In this document: one piece after another, positions 42,804-51,299 of the stretch
How the letters are laid out: each line of letters begins with the position of its first letter
Numbering within the stretch: the first letter of the stretch is position 1
NCBI RefSeq assembly: GCF_023652955.1
Contig: NZ_JAKLOY010000012.1
Location: 62,001 to 126,000, forward strand
From: Geomonas sp. Red32
Lineage (GTDB): Bacteria; Desulfobacterota; Desulfuromonadia; Geobacterales; Geobacteraceae
Length of the DNA stretch: 64,000 bases
Direction of reading: 5' to 3'
Translations under genes and position numbers: made by a program
The notes under the pieces: generated by a model
Databases searched by the model: none
What the model was told of the DNA's origin: nothing
What the model saw: only the letters and a program-made list of their open reading frames with translations

Positions 42804-43478
42804 ATGCTCATGAAAGCTTCCGAGGTGGCCGCGCTGCTCAAAAAGGACGAGAGCGCCGTCGTCAAGTGGATCAAAAAGGAGAAACTGCCGGCGACCATGG
42901 TGCGGGGAACCTACCGCATCAACCGTGTCGATCTCCTCGAGTGGGCGACCGAGCACGGCGTGACCGTCCCCTCCGAGCTCTTCGCCGCCGCCGAAAACGA
43001 CCTCAAGCTCCCGACCCTGGTGGAGGCCCTCGAGGCCGGCGGGGTGCACTGCGGAGTGGCCGGCGACGACAAGTACACCGTTCTCAAAAACGTGGTCTCG
43101 CTCCTGAAACTCCCCCCCCAGATGGACCCCGACTACCTGCTCCAGGTCCTGCTGGCGCGGGAAGCGATGGGGACCACCGCCGTCGGCGACGGCATCGCCA
43201 TTCCGCATGCCCGCAACCCCATCCTCCTGCAAAACCGCCCCCAGCCGGCCATCACCCTCTGTTTCCTGGATCATCCCATCGATTTCGGCGCGCTCGACGG
43301 GCAGCCGGTACGGATCCTTTTCCTGCTGACCAGCCCGACCGTCAGGATCCACCTGCACCTCCTCTCCCGGCTGGCCTACGCGCTCCACGACCCGCAATTC
43401 CGGGGCACCCTCAACGCCTGCGATCCCCCGTCGATCCTGGAGGCCGCCCGGCGCTTCGAGAAGGGACTGAGGAGCTAG
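42804..43478 (+). CDS. Helix-turn-helix protein fused to a PTS EIIA (PtsN-like) domain
   Basis: 224 residues. Residues 1-52 are an excisionase/MerR-like helix-turn-helix (K-A-S-E-V-A-A-L-L-K-K-D, V-V-K-W-I-K-K-E-K-L-P-A). Residues about 70-220 form a PTS EIIA type 2 domain with the phosphoacceptor motif I-A-I-P-H-A-R-N near 131-138. This suggests a DNA-binding regulator, or membrane complex partner, controlled by phosphorylation of that histidine. It sits 2 bases before the HyfB-like gene and is cotranscribed with it, so it probably governs the Ehr locus. No phosphotransfer partner (EI, HPr) is nearby. Confidence 0.85.
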   Translation: MLMKASEVAALLKKDESAVVKWIKKEKLPATMVRGTYRINRVDLLEWATEHGVTVPSELFAAAENDLKLPTLVEALEAGGVHCGVAGDDKYTVLKNVVSLLKLPPQMDPDYLLQVLLAREAMGTTAVGDGIAIPHARNPILLQNRPQPAITLCFLDHPIDFGALDGQPVRILFLLTSPTVRIHLHLLSRLAYALHDPQFRGTLNACDPPSILEAARRFEKGLRS

Positions 43479-43480
43479 CC

Positions 43481-45484
43481 ATGCAGCTATCCGGCGAGTC
43501 GACGATCACGTTACTGCTGTTCTCGCTCGCCGCCGCCTTGCAGGCGGTCTCCGGGGTACCGCTGCTCATCGACCGCGGCTCCCGGAGCGCCCAGCGGATC
43601 TCCACTGTCCTCCTGATGGCGGGGTCGCTGGCCGGAGCCGCCGCCGCTCTCCTGGTGCTCCTTTCTTCCGCCTCGTTCGAGGTCTCCCTCCCCTGGGGGC
43701 TCCCCTTCGGCACCGCCCGCGTCGCGGCCGATCCGCTGTCCGCGCTCTTCCTGCTCCCGGTGTTCCTGGTCACCGGCGCCAGCGCCCTCTACGGCATCGG
43801 CTACCGCCCGGTTTCGGAGCACCCGAGAAACGCGGGGCGGCTGGCCTTTTTCACCGGCACCCTTGCCGCCTCCCTCGCCACCCTGTTCCTGGTCAGAAAC
43901 GGCGCGCTCTTCCTCGCTGCCTGGGAAGTGATGGCGCTCTCCGCCTACTTCGCCCTCGTTACCGACGACGAAAAGGAGGCGGTGCGCGACGCCGGGACCC
44001 TCTACCTCATCACCACCCACATCGGGACTCTCGCGCTCTTCGCCATGTTCTCGCTCTTCAACCGGGCCACCGGCGACTTCCTTTTCCCGGCCCCCGGGAG
44101 CCTCCCGGGGCATAGCCTGCTGGCCACCGCCATCTTCCTCACCGCCCTCCTCGGCTTTGGCCTCAAGGCCGGCGCCATGCCGCTCCACGTCTGGCTCCCC
44201 TCCGCCCACGCCAACGCCCCGAGCCACATCTCTGCCCTCCTCTCCGGCATCGTCCTGAAGACCGGGATCTACGGGCTCATCCGGACCTTCTCCTTCTTTG
44301 CCGATCCCCCGGCCTGGTGGGGGGTGACTATCCTGGTCCTCGGCGCGGTCTCGGGGGTGGTCGGGGTCGCCTTCGCCATCGGGCAGCACGACCTGAAAAG
44401 GCTTCTGGCCTACCACAGCATCGAGAACATCGGGATCATCCTGTTGGGGATCGGCGTGGCGCTTTTGGGGCAGAGCATGGGTGTCCCGGTCCTGGTCGTG
44501 CTCGGGCTGGGAGGAGCGCTCCTGCACGTGGTCAACCACGCCCTCTTCAAATCGCTGCTCTTTCTCTCCGCCGGTGCGGTGATCCACGCCACCGGCACCC
44601 GGGAGATCGACCTGATGGGAGGGGTGGCCCGCCGGCTCCCCAAGACCTCCCTCTACTTCCTGGTAGGGGCCGTCGCCATCTGCGGACTCCCGCCGCTCAA
44701 CGGTTTCGTCAGCGAGCTTCTCGTCTACCTCGCCTCCTTCTCGGCCATACGGATCTCCGACGGGCTGGACGGGGTGCTCTCCGCGCTGGCCGCTCCCGCG
44801 CTGGCCCTGATCGGCGGGCTGGCCGTCGCCTGCTTCGTCAAGGTCTTCGGCGTCGTCTTCCTCGGGGCCCCTCGCTCCGCCCCCCACGCCGCCGGGCACG
44901 AGGCGCCTCCCTCGATGCTCTGGGCCATGGGGCTTCTGGCCGCATGCTGCGCCGCCATCGGTCTCTTTCCCTTCATCGCCATCCGCCCCCTGGACGGCGC
45001 CCTGACGAGCTACCTCGGGAATCAGCCCCCCCATCAGCCGCTGGGCGACCTGGTCCCCTTCGGATGGATCTCGGCGCTTGCCGTCGGGCTCCTGGCGGTC
45101 ACCGTTCTCATCGCCCTTCTTTTCAGGATGCGGGGGGCTACGCTGCCGAGAGAGAGCGCGGTTACCTGGGGGTGCGGATACCTCGCCCCCACTTCCCGGA
45201 TGCAGTACAGCTCCTCCTCCTTCGCCGCCATGCTGGTCCGCATGTTCCGGCTTCTGCTGCGTCCCGAGGAGCATCGCCGCGAGCCGGACGGACCGTTCCC
45301 CTCTGCCGGGCATTTCGAGAGCCACGTTCCGGAGACGGTGCTCGAGCAGGCCTATCTCCCGGGGCTCGAGTATCTCTACCGCAAGAGCTCCCCCATCCGC
45401 CATCTGCAGCACGGCAAGCTGAACCTCTACATCTTCTACACCTTCATCACCCTCGTCGTCCTGATGGCACTCACCACCAGGTAG
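43481..45484 (+). CDS. NuoL/HyfB-like proton-translocating subunit, first copy (Ehr complex)
   Basis: 667 residues with about 16 membrane segments, of the hydrogenase-4 component B/antiporter type. Conserved ion-path residues are visible: Glu in A-W-E-V-M-A-L-S-A-Y (about residue 149), Lys in L-K-A-G-A-M-P-L-H-V-W-L-P-S-A-H-A (about 229), and a later Lys in H-D-L-K-R-L-L-A-Y-H-S. It ends in the family tail Q-H-G-K-L-N-L-Y-I-F-Y-T-F. It follows the HTH-PTS IIA gene by 2 bases. A second paralogue with very similar motifs is at 52241, heading the rest of the Ehr genes. Together they would give two long antiporter-like subunits. Confidence 0.88.
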   Translation: MQLSGESTITLLLFSLAAALQAVSGVPLLIDRGSRSAQRISTVLLMAGSLAGAAAALLVLLSSASFEVSLPWGLPFGTARVAADPLSALFLLPVFLVTGASALYGIGYRPVSEHPRNAGRLAFFTGTLAASLATLFLVRNGALFLAAWEVMALSAYFALVTDDEKEAVRDAGTLYLITTHIGTLALFAMFSLFNRATGDFLFPAPGSLPGHSLLATAIFLTALLGFGLKAGAMPLHVWLPSAHANAPSHISALLSGIVLKTGIYGLIRTFSFFADPPAWWGVTILVLGAVSGVVGVAFAIGQHDLKRLLAYHSIENIGIILLGIGVALLGQSMGVPVLVVLGLGGALLHVVNHALFKSLLFLSAGAVIHATGTREIDLMGGVARRLPKTSLYFLVGAVAICGLPPLNGFVSELLVYLASFSAIRISDGLDGVLSALAAPALALIGGLAVACFVKVFGVVFLGAPRSAPHAAGHEAPPSMLWAMGLLAACCAAIGLFPFIAIRPLDGALTSYLGNQPPHQPLGDLVPFGWISALAVGLLAVTVLIALLFRMRGATLPRESAVTWGCGYLAPTSRMQYSSSSFAAMLVRMFRLLLRPEEHRREPDGPFPSAGHFESHVPETVLEQAYLPGLEYLYRKSSPIRHLQHGKLNLYIFYTFITLVVLMALTTR

Positions 45485-45559
45485 CGCGGGCTTCAGCCAT
45501 CCCCATGCTCACCCTGACCCTCCTTGCAGCGAGCGCACTTCAGCGATGGGCGAGCGCGC

Positions 45560-45602
45560 AAAAAAAACCCTTGAGGCGGAGAAGCGATCCCATCCTCAAG
45601 GG
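45560..45602 (-). terminator. Rho-independent terminator of the DUF2339-like gene
   Basis: CCTCAAGGG / CCCTTGAGG stem. Read leftwards it is followed by eight T. It lies between convergent genes; the remaining bases of 45485-45667 hold nothing else clear. Confidence 0.75.
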
Positions 45603-45667
45603 GTAGACGACCTCTCTCGCGCCGGGTCCGGCGGAGAGGGGTCAAATTCTGCCGGCGACGGTGCCGG

Positions 45668-47500
45668 TCACTCCTGCGGGGGCGGCGTCCCCTCCGGGAG
45701 CTCTCCCCCCTTCTTCCATTTCCCCAGCGCCAGCGACTCGATGGCCGCGGCCAGCCCGAAGGAGAAGACGCTCGCTACCAGCGGGACGCCGTGGGCGCCC
45801 AGGAGGTCATGCACGAAGACCTTGGCCCCGCCGATCAGCGTGACCAGGATGGCCACGTTTCTCCACTCCTTGTTGGACCTGAAATAGGCGAGCACCATGA
45901 TCGCCGCCGCCGATCCGTTGATGGCCACCGAGGTCGCGCAACGCAGGGCGTTGGCGACGTCCCTGGCCGGCATGGAAAGGGACATCACCTGCCACATGGC
46001 GACCTTGACCATGAAAAAGCCGTTCAAAAGCGCCGCCAGCAGAAGCAGCACCGCGCTGCGGTCGAGCCGGTCGTAGCGCGAGAAGACCGACGGCGAGGGA
46101 GGCGGGTAGCGCCGGCACCACTGGTACTGGTAGAGGGTGATGAGGGTCAGCAGTCCCGCCGGGATGGTCGCCACCACGTCGGAGGCCGCCCGCGGGTTCA
46201 TCAGCATCGCCATCGCCAGGGCCAGCGATGCGTAGATCTGCACCACGTACGAGGTCAGGCGGATGCCGCCGTTTTTCCACTCCCTGGAAAGAAAGCTCAT
46301 GAAAACCGAGACCACCGCCAAGGCCGGGAGCGCGATGAGGAATTTCCCGAGCAGGGCGGGGAGGGCGGCCGCCGCCAGTGCCGCCCCGGCGAAGGCGAAG
46401 GAGTTGGTCCCGGGAGCCCCCTCGACCTTCCGTTCGGTCAGCCAGAAGGTGACCCACAGATGCCCGCCCGCGATCAGGAGGCCGATCGTTCCCAAGAGCA
46501 TCAGGCTCCCCCCCGACGCCTTCACCACGTAGTAGGCGGCCAGAAATCCCCACACGACGTTGACGGTGGGAAGGGCGAAGTCGAAACGGGAGATCCGTTC
46601 CCCGCTCGATCTCAGGATCCCCGCCCAGGCGAGCGAAAGGAAGAGGAGGCAGAAGGCGGCCAGGGTGGGGAGGAACCAGGCGGGGGCGAGCTCCGGTGCC
46701 GGGGTCTCCTGCCCTCCGACGGCGATTCCCAGTCTCACCGCCCAAAGCTGCAGCATGGCGATGGTGACCGCCAGCACGATCCACCTAAGCCACGAGCAGC
46801 TCTTCAGCCTAGCGGCGAAGTAGCCGAGGATGTTGGCGGCGAAGAGGATCATGGCGAGGTACGGGAAGAAGGGGTGCGGATAATCGATGGCGGCCCCGGC
46901 CAGGCACATGCCGAGGGTTCCCACCGAGATGGGGAGAAAGGCCCGGTGGCGGTAGCTCACGAAGGTCATCCACCCCCCGGTGCAGATCAGGGTCAGGTAG
47001 GCGGGGATGAGCGGCAGCGATGCGAAGCGGGCATGGGTCTCCACCACGATGGTGCTCATGAGGGCGGCGCCGCAGCAGGCGAAGACCGGGGCGAGGGCGC
47101 TTTTTTTCTCGTACCCGTAGCCGCCCCAGATCATGAGGAACGCCGCGTAGGTCATCCCGATCCCCGATCCGAGCAGGGTGTTGATGAGGTTGTTGTCGGT
47201 GAGGGTCCGGAGGATGAGTGCCACGACCAGCAGGAAACAGAGGGTGGAGAGCCGCGTCAGGAGGTGGGTCCGCTCGGCCCAGTTGAGGATTTCCTCGGAG
47301 ATCTCCTCCGGCTCCTCCAGGAGGATGTTCTTCGTTTGGGGCTCGGGGGGAGCTTCGGCCGCCGGGGGAGGTCCCGCTCCCGCCATCGACGACTCGAGCT
47401 GCGCGAGCCGTGCCTTCAGCGCCCTGAGCTCTTCGTTGACCTCGTTGACCTGGTTAACCTTGTTTGCATGACCACCGTGATCCGCTTCGCTGACCGCCAT
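45668..47500 (-). CDS. Large polytopic membrane protein, DUF2339-like
   Basis: 610 residues. A soluble N-terminal coiled-coil part (about 10-40, V-N-E-E-L-R-A-L-K-A-R-L-A-Q-L-E-S) with a Pro-rich linker is followed by roughly 16-18 membrane segments from residue 80. This resembles DUF2339 family proteins, whose function is unknown. Charged residues are sparse in the membrane part, and no transport motif is seen. The gene lies between the two blocks of Ehr genes on the opposite strand, so it interrupts the cluster. It is preceded by REP-like palindromes and ends at a terminator. Confidence 0.6.
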   Translation of the reverse strand: MAVSEADHGGHANKVNQVNEVNEELRALKARLAQLESSMAGAGPPPAAEAPPEPQTKNILLEEPEEISEEILNWAERTHLLTRLSTLCFLLVVALILRTLTDNNLINTLLGSGIGMTYAAFLMIWGGYGYEKKSALAPVFACCGAALMSTIVVETHARFASLPLIPAYLTLICTGGWMTFVSYRHRAFLPISVGTLGMCLAGAAIDYPHPFFPYLAMILFAANILGYFAARLKSCSWLRWIVLAVTIAMLQLWAVRLGIAVGGQETPAPELAPAWFLPTLAAFCLLFLSLAWAGILRSSGERISRFDFALPTVNVVWGFLAAYYVVKASGGSLMLLGTIGLLIAGGHLWVTFWLTERKVEGAPGTNSFAFAGAALAAAALPALLGKFLIALPALAVVSVFMSFLSREWKNGGIRLTSYVVQIYASLALAMAMLMNPRAASDVVATIPAGLLTLITLYQYQWCRRYPPPSPSVFSRYDRLDRSAVLLLLAALLNGFFMVKVAMWQVMSLSMPARDVANALRCATSVAINGSAAAIMVLAYFRSNKEWRNVAILVTLIGGAKVFVHDLLGAHGVPLVASVFSFGLAAAIESLALGKWKKGGELPEGTPPPQE

Positions 47501-47612
47501 GACTACCTCCCGTCCCTTCGAGCCCCCTCGCTATGGAAGACCGTCACCAGGCGGGGGAGGCCCCCCGCCCGTGTTCGCTTTCCCGCCTATTTTTTTAAGG
47601 CCGGTCATCTTC

Positions 47613-47691
47613 CCGCGGCTCCCTCTCCTTCAAGACGGAACCCTTATCCTGTCCTTCTTATTGAAGGAGAGGGGAGGGCGGGGAGATTTCC
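47613..47691. repeat. REP-like palindrome pair
   Basis: CGGCTCCCTCTCCTTCAAG (47618 on) and TTGAAGGAGAGGGGAGGGCG (47661 on) face each other, filling the space between the DUF2339-like and cbcU-like genes. Confidence 0.6.
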
Positions 47692-47694
47692 GGG

Positions 47695-48948
47695 TCAGTG
47701 GGTCTCCTTGAAAACCGGCATAACCTTGTTGAGGACGTAGAAGATGCAGAACGGAATCACGGCGACCACCACCGCGCCGAAGAGCCCCTCCTTGGCCTCC
47801 TCGAAGGTGCCGGGCCAGATCGGGAGGCGGTAGTGCATGAAGCCGGAGAGCGAAGAGGAGAACGCCTGGCCGCCGATGACGACGTTCCACCGCATCATGA
47901 AGACGCCGAGGAGCACCAGCATGCTGCCGATGGCGGCGCGCCGGACGGTAAGGCCGGGGATCAGGAAGAGCACGAAGGGGAGGAGGTTCCCCAGCCCGTA
48001 CTGGATCACGAAGATGTTGACGAAGTCCCGCTCGTAGATGACGCTCCGCAGGATGTCCCAGGATTTGACTGCGGTATAGCCGCGGAAGATCAGGTCGAGG
48101 AGCTCCAGGGTGATGGCCGCTACCATGAACATCAACAGGTACTTGGCGGTCATGGTAACGACGTGTGCCTCGGCGCTCTTCAATTCGTGGTGGGAAGGGA
48201 GCTCCGGATACTGCTGCGCCTTTCTCCTGGCGAGCACCTTCCTGATCTCCATGGTGAGGATGTAGGTGAGCATGCAGAGCGCCACCCCGGAGACCACCGC
48301 CGAGCAGATGAAGATGACCGGCATGAGCGGGGTCATCCAGAGGGCGTTGGCCTTGACCGAACCGAAGATGAAGCCCGCGTAGCCGTGCAGGAAGCAGGCG
48401 ACCGGGATACCGGCGGCGGCGAGCTTTTTCACCGCGCGCTCGTCAGCCTCCAGCGCCTCGTGGCCGATGTCCTGGGCCCCCAGGGTGAGGGCGGAGAAGA
48501 AATAGTAGCGAAGCTGCGTAAGCGGCGAGCGGTCGCCGGCCGGCACCCGGCGGATCTCCTCCACGGTCTCCACGAAATGCTTGCGGTAGACGAACCAGAG
48601 CTCGGAGGCGACGATCATGCCGTAGGTGGAAAAGACGATGCCGAAGGCGGCGATGGCCGAGGTGAAGTGCGGCGTCATCATGACCTCGATGCCGCGCTGC
48701 GGCTGCTGCAGGTGGAGCATCAAGGGGAGCATGGCCACCGGCAACAGCGCGAACGAGAAGACCAGCGAGAAACGGGCGATCCCCTTCAGGGCCTTCACGC
48801 CGAAGACGTGGTAGAGCGAAGAGAGGACGAAGGCACCGGCCACCAGACCGGTCATGAACGGGTACATCACGATCTGGATGGTCCAGTAGATGTACTCGTT
48901 GGGATAGACGAAAAACTCCTTGAGGGTCCAGGCTTCTCCATGCACCAT
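47695..48948 (-). CDS. cbcU: NrfD/PsrC-type quinone-interacting membrane subunit, CbcU-like
   Basis: 417 residues with about ten membrane segments, the NrfD/PsrC fold (F-V-Y-P-N-E-Y-I-Y-W start, G-A-F-V-L-S-S-L-Y, then M-L-H-L-Q-Q-P-Q-R). It is predicted to exchange electrons with the menaquinone pool inside the membrane. It is the third gene of a cytochrome, Fe-S protein, NrfD-like trio that matches the Cbc4 (CbcSTU) complex of Geobacter. GGAGG lies before the ATG at 48948, which is right after the cbcT stop. Assignment to Cbc4 rests on subunit order and type. Confidence 0.85.
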   Translation of the reverse strand: MVHGEAWTLKEFFVYPNEYIYWTIQIVMYPFMTGLVAGAFVLSSLYHVFGVKALKGIARFSLVFSFALLPVAMLPLMLHLQQPQRGIEVMMTPHFTSAIAAFGIVFSTYGMIVASELWFVYRKHFVETVEEIRRVPAGDRSPLTQLRYYFFSALTLGAQDIGHEALEADERAVKKLAAAGIPVACFLHGYAGFIFGSVKANALWMTPLMPVIFICSAVVSGVALCMLTYILTMEIRKVLARRKAQQYPELPSHHELKSAEAHVVTMTAKYLLMFMVAAITLELLDLIFRGYTAVKSWDILRSVIYERDFVNIFVIQYGLGNLLPFVLFLIPGLTVRRAAIGSMLVLLGVFMMRWNVVIGGQAFSSSLSGFMHYRLPIWPGTFEEAKEGLFGAVVVAVIPFCIFYVLNKVMPVFKETH

Positions 48949-48950
48949 GG

Positions 48951-49736
48951 CTATCTCACCTCCTTGGTGAGCCCGAGGTAAAAGACCTGGGGCTTGGTCC
49001 CATACTCTTCCTTCAGCACGTTGACCCGTTCGGTCATGATGATCTTGGTCACCGGGTCGTCGGGATCCTTGATGTTGCCGATCCGGCGGGCTCCGAAGGC
49101 GCAGGCGTCCACGCAGGCGGTCTTCATCCCCTTGCTGATCCGGTGGTAGCAGAAGTTGCACTTCTCCGCCACGTGGTAGACCGGGTGGAAGAAGCGGACG
49201 CCGTAGGGGCATCCCATCACGCAGTAGCCGCAGCCGATGCACCACTTCCTGTCCACCAGCACCACCCCGTCCTCGGTCTGGTAGGTGGCCCCCACCGGGC
49301 AGACCTGGACGCAGGGCGGGTTGTCACACTGGTTGCAGAGTTTCGGCACGAAGAAGGCCTTGTCGATATCCTCGTTCCTGATCTCCTCGAACTTACCCTC
49401 CCCGATGTCGATGGCGGTGGTCTCGAAGCCGTCCCGCGCCCCCTTGGGGGAGTCGATGTGGGTCTTGCCGTCTTTGGTCACCACGTAGCGCTCGACCCAG
49501 GTCCGGGTCACGTTGGCGTCGTAGGGGACCTCGTTCTCGGTCTTGCACGCCTTCACGCAGAAGCCGCAGCCGACGCACTTGTTGGTATCCACCAGGAAGA
49601 CCCAGCGCACCTTCTTGCCGTCGTTCTTCTCGGCCTCCAGGCGCCTGGGATCGAAGAGCTCGAGGGAGGAGAAGGGGATGGCCAGGCCGCCGGCGATCAA
49701 CAGGGATTTTTTGCAAAAGGATCGACGGGAAATCAT
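48951..49736 (-). CDS. cbcT: Periplasmic four-cluster ferredoxin-like subunit with Tat signal, CbcT-like
   Basis: 261 residues. It begins M-I-S-R-R-S-F-C-K-K with a hydrophobic core and A-I-P-F-S-S region, a twin-arginine signal. Four Fe-S sets follow: C-V-G-C-G-F-C-V-K-A-C (about 54-64), C-N-Q-C-D-N-P-P-C-V-Q-V-C-P-V-G, C-I-G-C-G-Y-C-V-M-G-C-P-Y-G, and C-N-F-C with T-A-C-V-D-A-C. This is the DmsB/PsrB/NrfC electron-wire type. It overlaps cbcS by 4 bases and precedes cbcU by 2 bases. It should carry electrons between CbcU and CbcS. Confidence 0.9.
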   Translation of the reverse strand: MISRRSFCKKSLLIAGGLAIPFSSLELFDPRRLEAEKNDGKKVRWVFLVDTNKCVGCGFCVKACKTENEVPYDANVTRTWVERYVVTKDGKTHIDSPKGARDGFETTAIDIGEGKFEEIRNEDIDKAFFVPKLCNQCDNPPCVQVCPVGATYQTEDGVVLVDRKWCIGCGYCVMGCPYGVRFFHPVYHVAEKCNFCYHRISKGMKTACVDACAFGARRIGNIKDPDDPVTKIIMTERVNVLKEEYGTKPQVFYLGLTKEVR

Positions 49737-50209
49737 ATCTTATGCCCCTCCTTTCTCGGGTCGTGCGGCCAGTGGCAGGTTACGCATTCCAGCTCGGGGT
49801 GGTGGGTCTTCGGGTTGATCCCGCGGATCTTTCCCCGTCCGCTGGTGGGATACTCCAGCCGGAAGTGGCAGCGGGCGCAGAGCTCGCGCCGGCGGTCGAC
49901 GGTCAAAACTTTCGGGTCGTCGGGATGGTTGAGGGCAGGGCCGTGGCAGTTCTCGCAGTTGATGTTGGCATGGGGGGATTGCTTGATCTCGTTGTACTTC
50001 TCGGGATGGCACTGTTTGCAGTACTCGGCGGTGCGGTACTTGACGCTTACCTCCTTCCATTCCTGTTCATTGCTGGGACGGTGCCAGCCGTACATGTAGC
50101 CGCGGCTCCCGATGCCGAAGTCGGCCGGCACCAGGATTTTTCTCGTCACCAACACCGCGGCGATGACCAAGAGCACTACGTACAGGGGTCGCCAAACATG
50201 GTTCTTCAC
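49733..50209 (-). CDS. cbcS: Membrane-anchored tetraheme cytochrome c, CbcS-like
   Basis: 158 residues from a GTG start after GGAGAGAG. An N-terminal anchor (residues about 8-22) is followed by four CXXCH sites at 64-68 (C-K-Q-C-H), 85-89 (C-E-N-C-H), 111-115 (C-A-R-C-H) and 142-146 (C-V-T-C-H). The S-P-H-A-N-I-N-C and further H-P patterns are typical of NapC-related tetraheme domains. As the first gene of the trio it is the likely electron outlet to periplasmic cytochromes. Four hemes and the gene order agree with CbcS of the Geobacter Cbc4 complex. Confidence 0.85.
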   Translation of the reverse strand: MKNHVWRPLYVVLLVIAAVLVTRKILVPADFGIGSRGYMYGWHRPSNEQEWKEVSVKYRTAEYCKQCHPEKYNEIKQSPHANINCENCHGPALNHPDDPKVLTVDRRRELCARCHFRLEYPTSGRGKIRGINPKTHHPELECVTCHWPHDPRKEGHKI

Positions 50210-50477
50210 AGCTCTCTCCTCCTTTGCTCCGCAGCATGCGGTAGGCGCTGCTTACCCAAAACGGCCGGACGGATTTCTGCTCTTGGTGCAAAAATATAAC
50301 GCTGTTAAGATTTTTAACACACCAGGTTGCGCCTGACAATACCAAAGTAAGATAAAACACTGTGTTTATCGCCTGTACCGGCGTTTTACTGCCCTGTGAA
50401 ATGCTTAGAAAAAGTTATTTTGACAACGGCGTGCAAGGCGAATATTGTGCAGAAGTTTGTTTACCCGCACGTAAACC

Positions 50478-50580
50478 GTCTCCCCCCTTGTTAAACGGGG
50501 CATAAGGTCCCCCCGTTTAACAAGGGGGGAGACCTGGGAAGTCACCCTTTGTTAAAGGGGGACTTAGGGGGATTTCAGCC
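50478..50580. repeat. 23-bp perfect inverted repeat plus REP-like element
   Basis: Arms 50478-50500 and 50511-50533 are perfect reverse complements around a 10-base loop, and begin and end with GTCTCCCCCC / GGGGGGAGAC. A related partial palindrome follows (50541-50580, ending GGGGGATTTCAGCC, which reappears inverted near 22815). The interval 50210-50630 upstream of cbcS also has an AT-rich promoter-like stretch at about 50295-50345 but no gene. Confidence 0.85.
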
Positions 50581-50630
50581 GTAGAAAGGCCGCCGGTCCC
50601 TGCTGCCGTCAGCGATTACGCGGCCAATTT

Positions 50631-50915
50631 TTACCGGTGGAAAACGATGGCGAGCAACATCAGGGGGATGGAAACGAGGAAGGAGACTATGAAGGCGACA
50701 CACCCCAGTGAAAGGAAAGGATCACTCAGGGGGACGAACTGTCTCTTGAGAATGAATTCCATGAGTCTGGCCAGGGTGTCGACGAATCCGTAGACGCTGC
50801 GCCCGAATCTGAGCCGGGTCAGCAGCTCCCTGTGCTTGATGCTGAGCCGTAACAGGGTGAAAACCAGAGACATATTCGCAATAATGACCACGATCAGGAT
50901 TGCGTCTTCCAGCAT
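50631..50915 (-). CDS. Small two-TM membrane protein
   Basis: 94 residues with hydrophobic segments at about 5-25 (A-I-L-I-V-V-I-I-A-N-M-S-L-V-F-T-L) and 70-92, joined by a basic, helix-rich loop (K-H-R-E-L-L-T-R-L-R-F-G-R). GAGGTG lies 6 bases before the ATG at 50915. It is upstream of and codirectional with cbcSTU, but a long inverted repeat lies between them. Family not recognised. Confidence 0.55.
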   Translation of the reverse strand: MLEDAILIVVIIANMSLVFTLLRLSIKHRELLTRLRFGRSVYGFVDTLARLMEFILKRQFVPLSDPFLSLGCVAFIVSFLVSIPLMLLAIVFHR

Positions 50916-51002
50916 TTCACACCTCGTTGTGCAAGGCCCTCCCAACTCTATCGCATTTCATCACTTCTTTTTCCTCCTTACTGCCATGCCGCATCGCCCC
51001 AG

Positions 51003-51034
51003 AGCCATAGGGAAAAAACTCTTGTTCCCTCTGG
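51003..51034. other. Stem-loop upstream of the carbonic anhydrase promoter
   Basis: GCCATAGGGAA and TTCCCTCTGGC pair at 10 of 11 positions. No T-run follows. The remaining bases of 50916-51299 hold only the promoter and a GC-rich leader. Confidence 0.4.
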
Positions 51035-51128
51035 CGGCCACTCAATTGTACCATGCGTTATCCCGGTGGCACGTCTTCGGCCGGCATTCGCCGCCGGATA
51101 TAAAACGCAATTTTTTTGTTCTTTGTTT

Positions 51129-51157
51129 TTGACAAATCATGTCCCGGGGAGTAATTT
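51129..51157 (+). promoter_or_regulatory. Near-consensus sigma-70 promoter for the carbonic anhydrase gene
   Basis: TTGACA (51129-51134), a 17-base spacer, TAATTT (51152-51157). A leader of about 135 bases would precede the ATG at 51300. Confidence 0.7.
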
Positions 51158-51299
51158 ACGGTGATTCGGCGGCCGTATGCCGTTTGATATCAGCCAATTA
51201 CGGTATGTTGGCGGCAAACTTGCTCAAGACAGCGGAAGGGTACCCCAAACAGGCCTACGGGGGCGCCGGCCGCTGCTTCGATAACGGATAAAGGTGGAT

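Noticed and set aside
50478-50580. CRISPR array
   Set aside because: The repeats are inverted palindromes with no regular unit-spacer pattern, and no cas genes are near.
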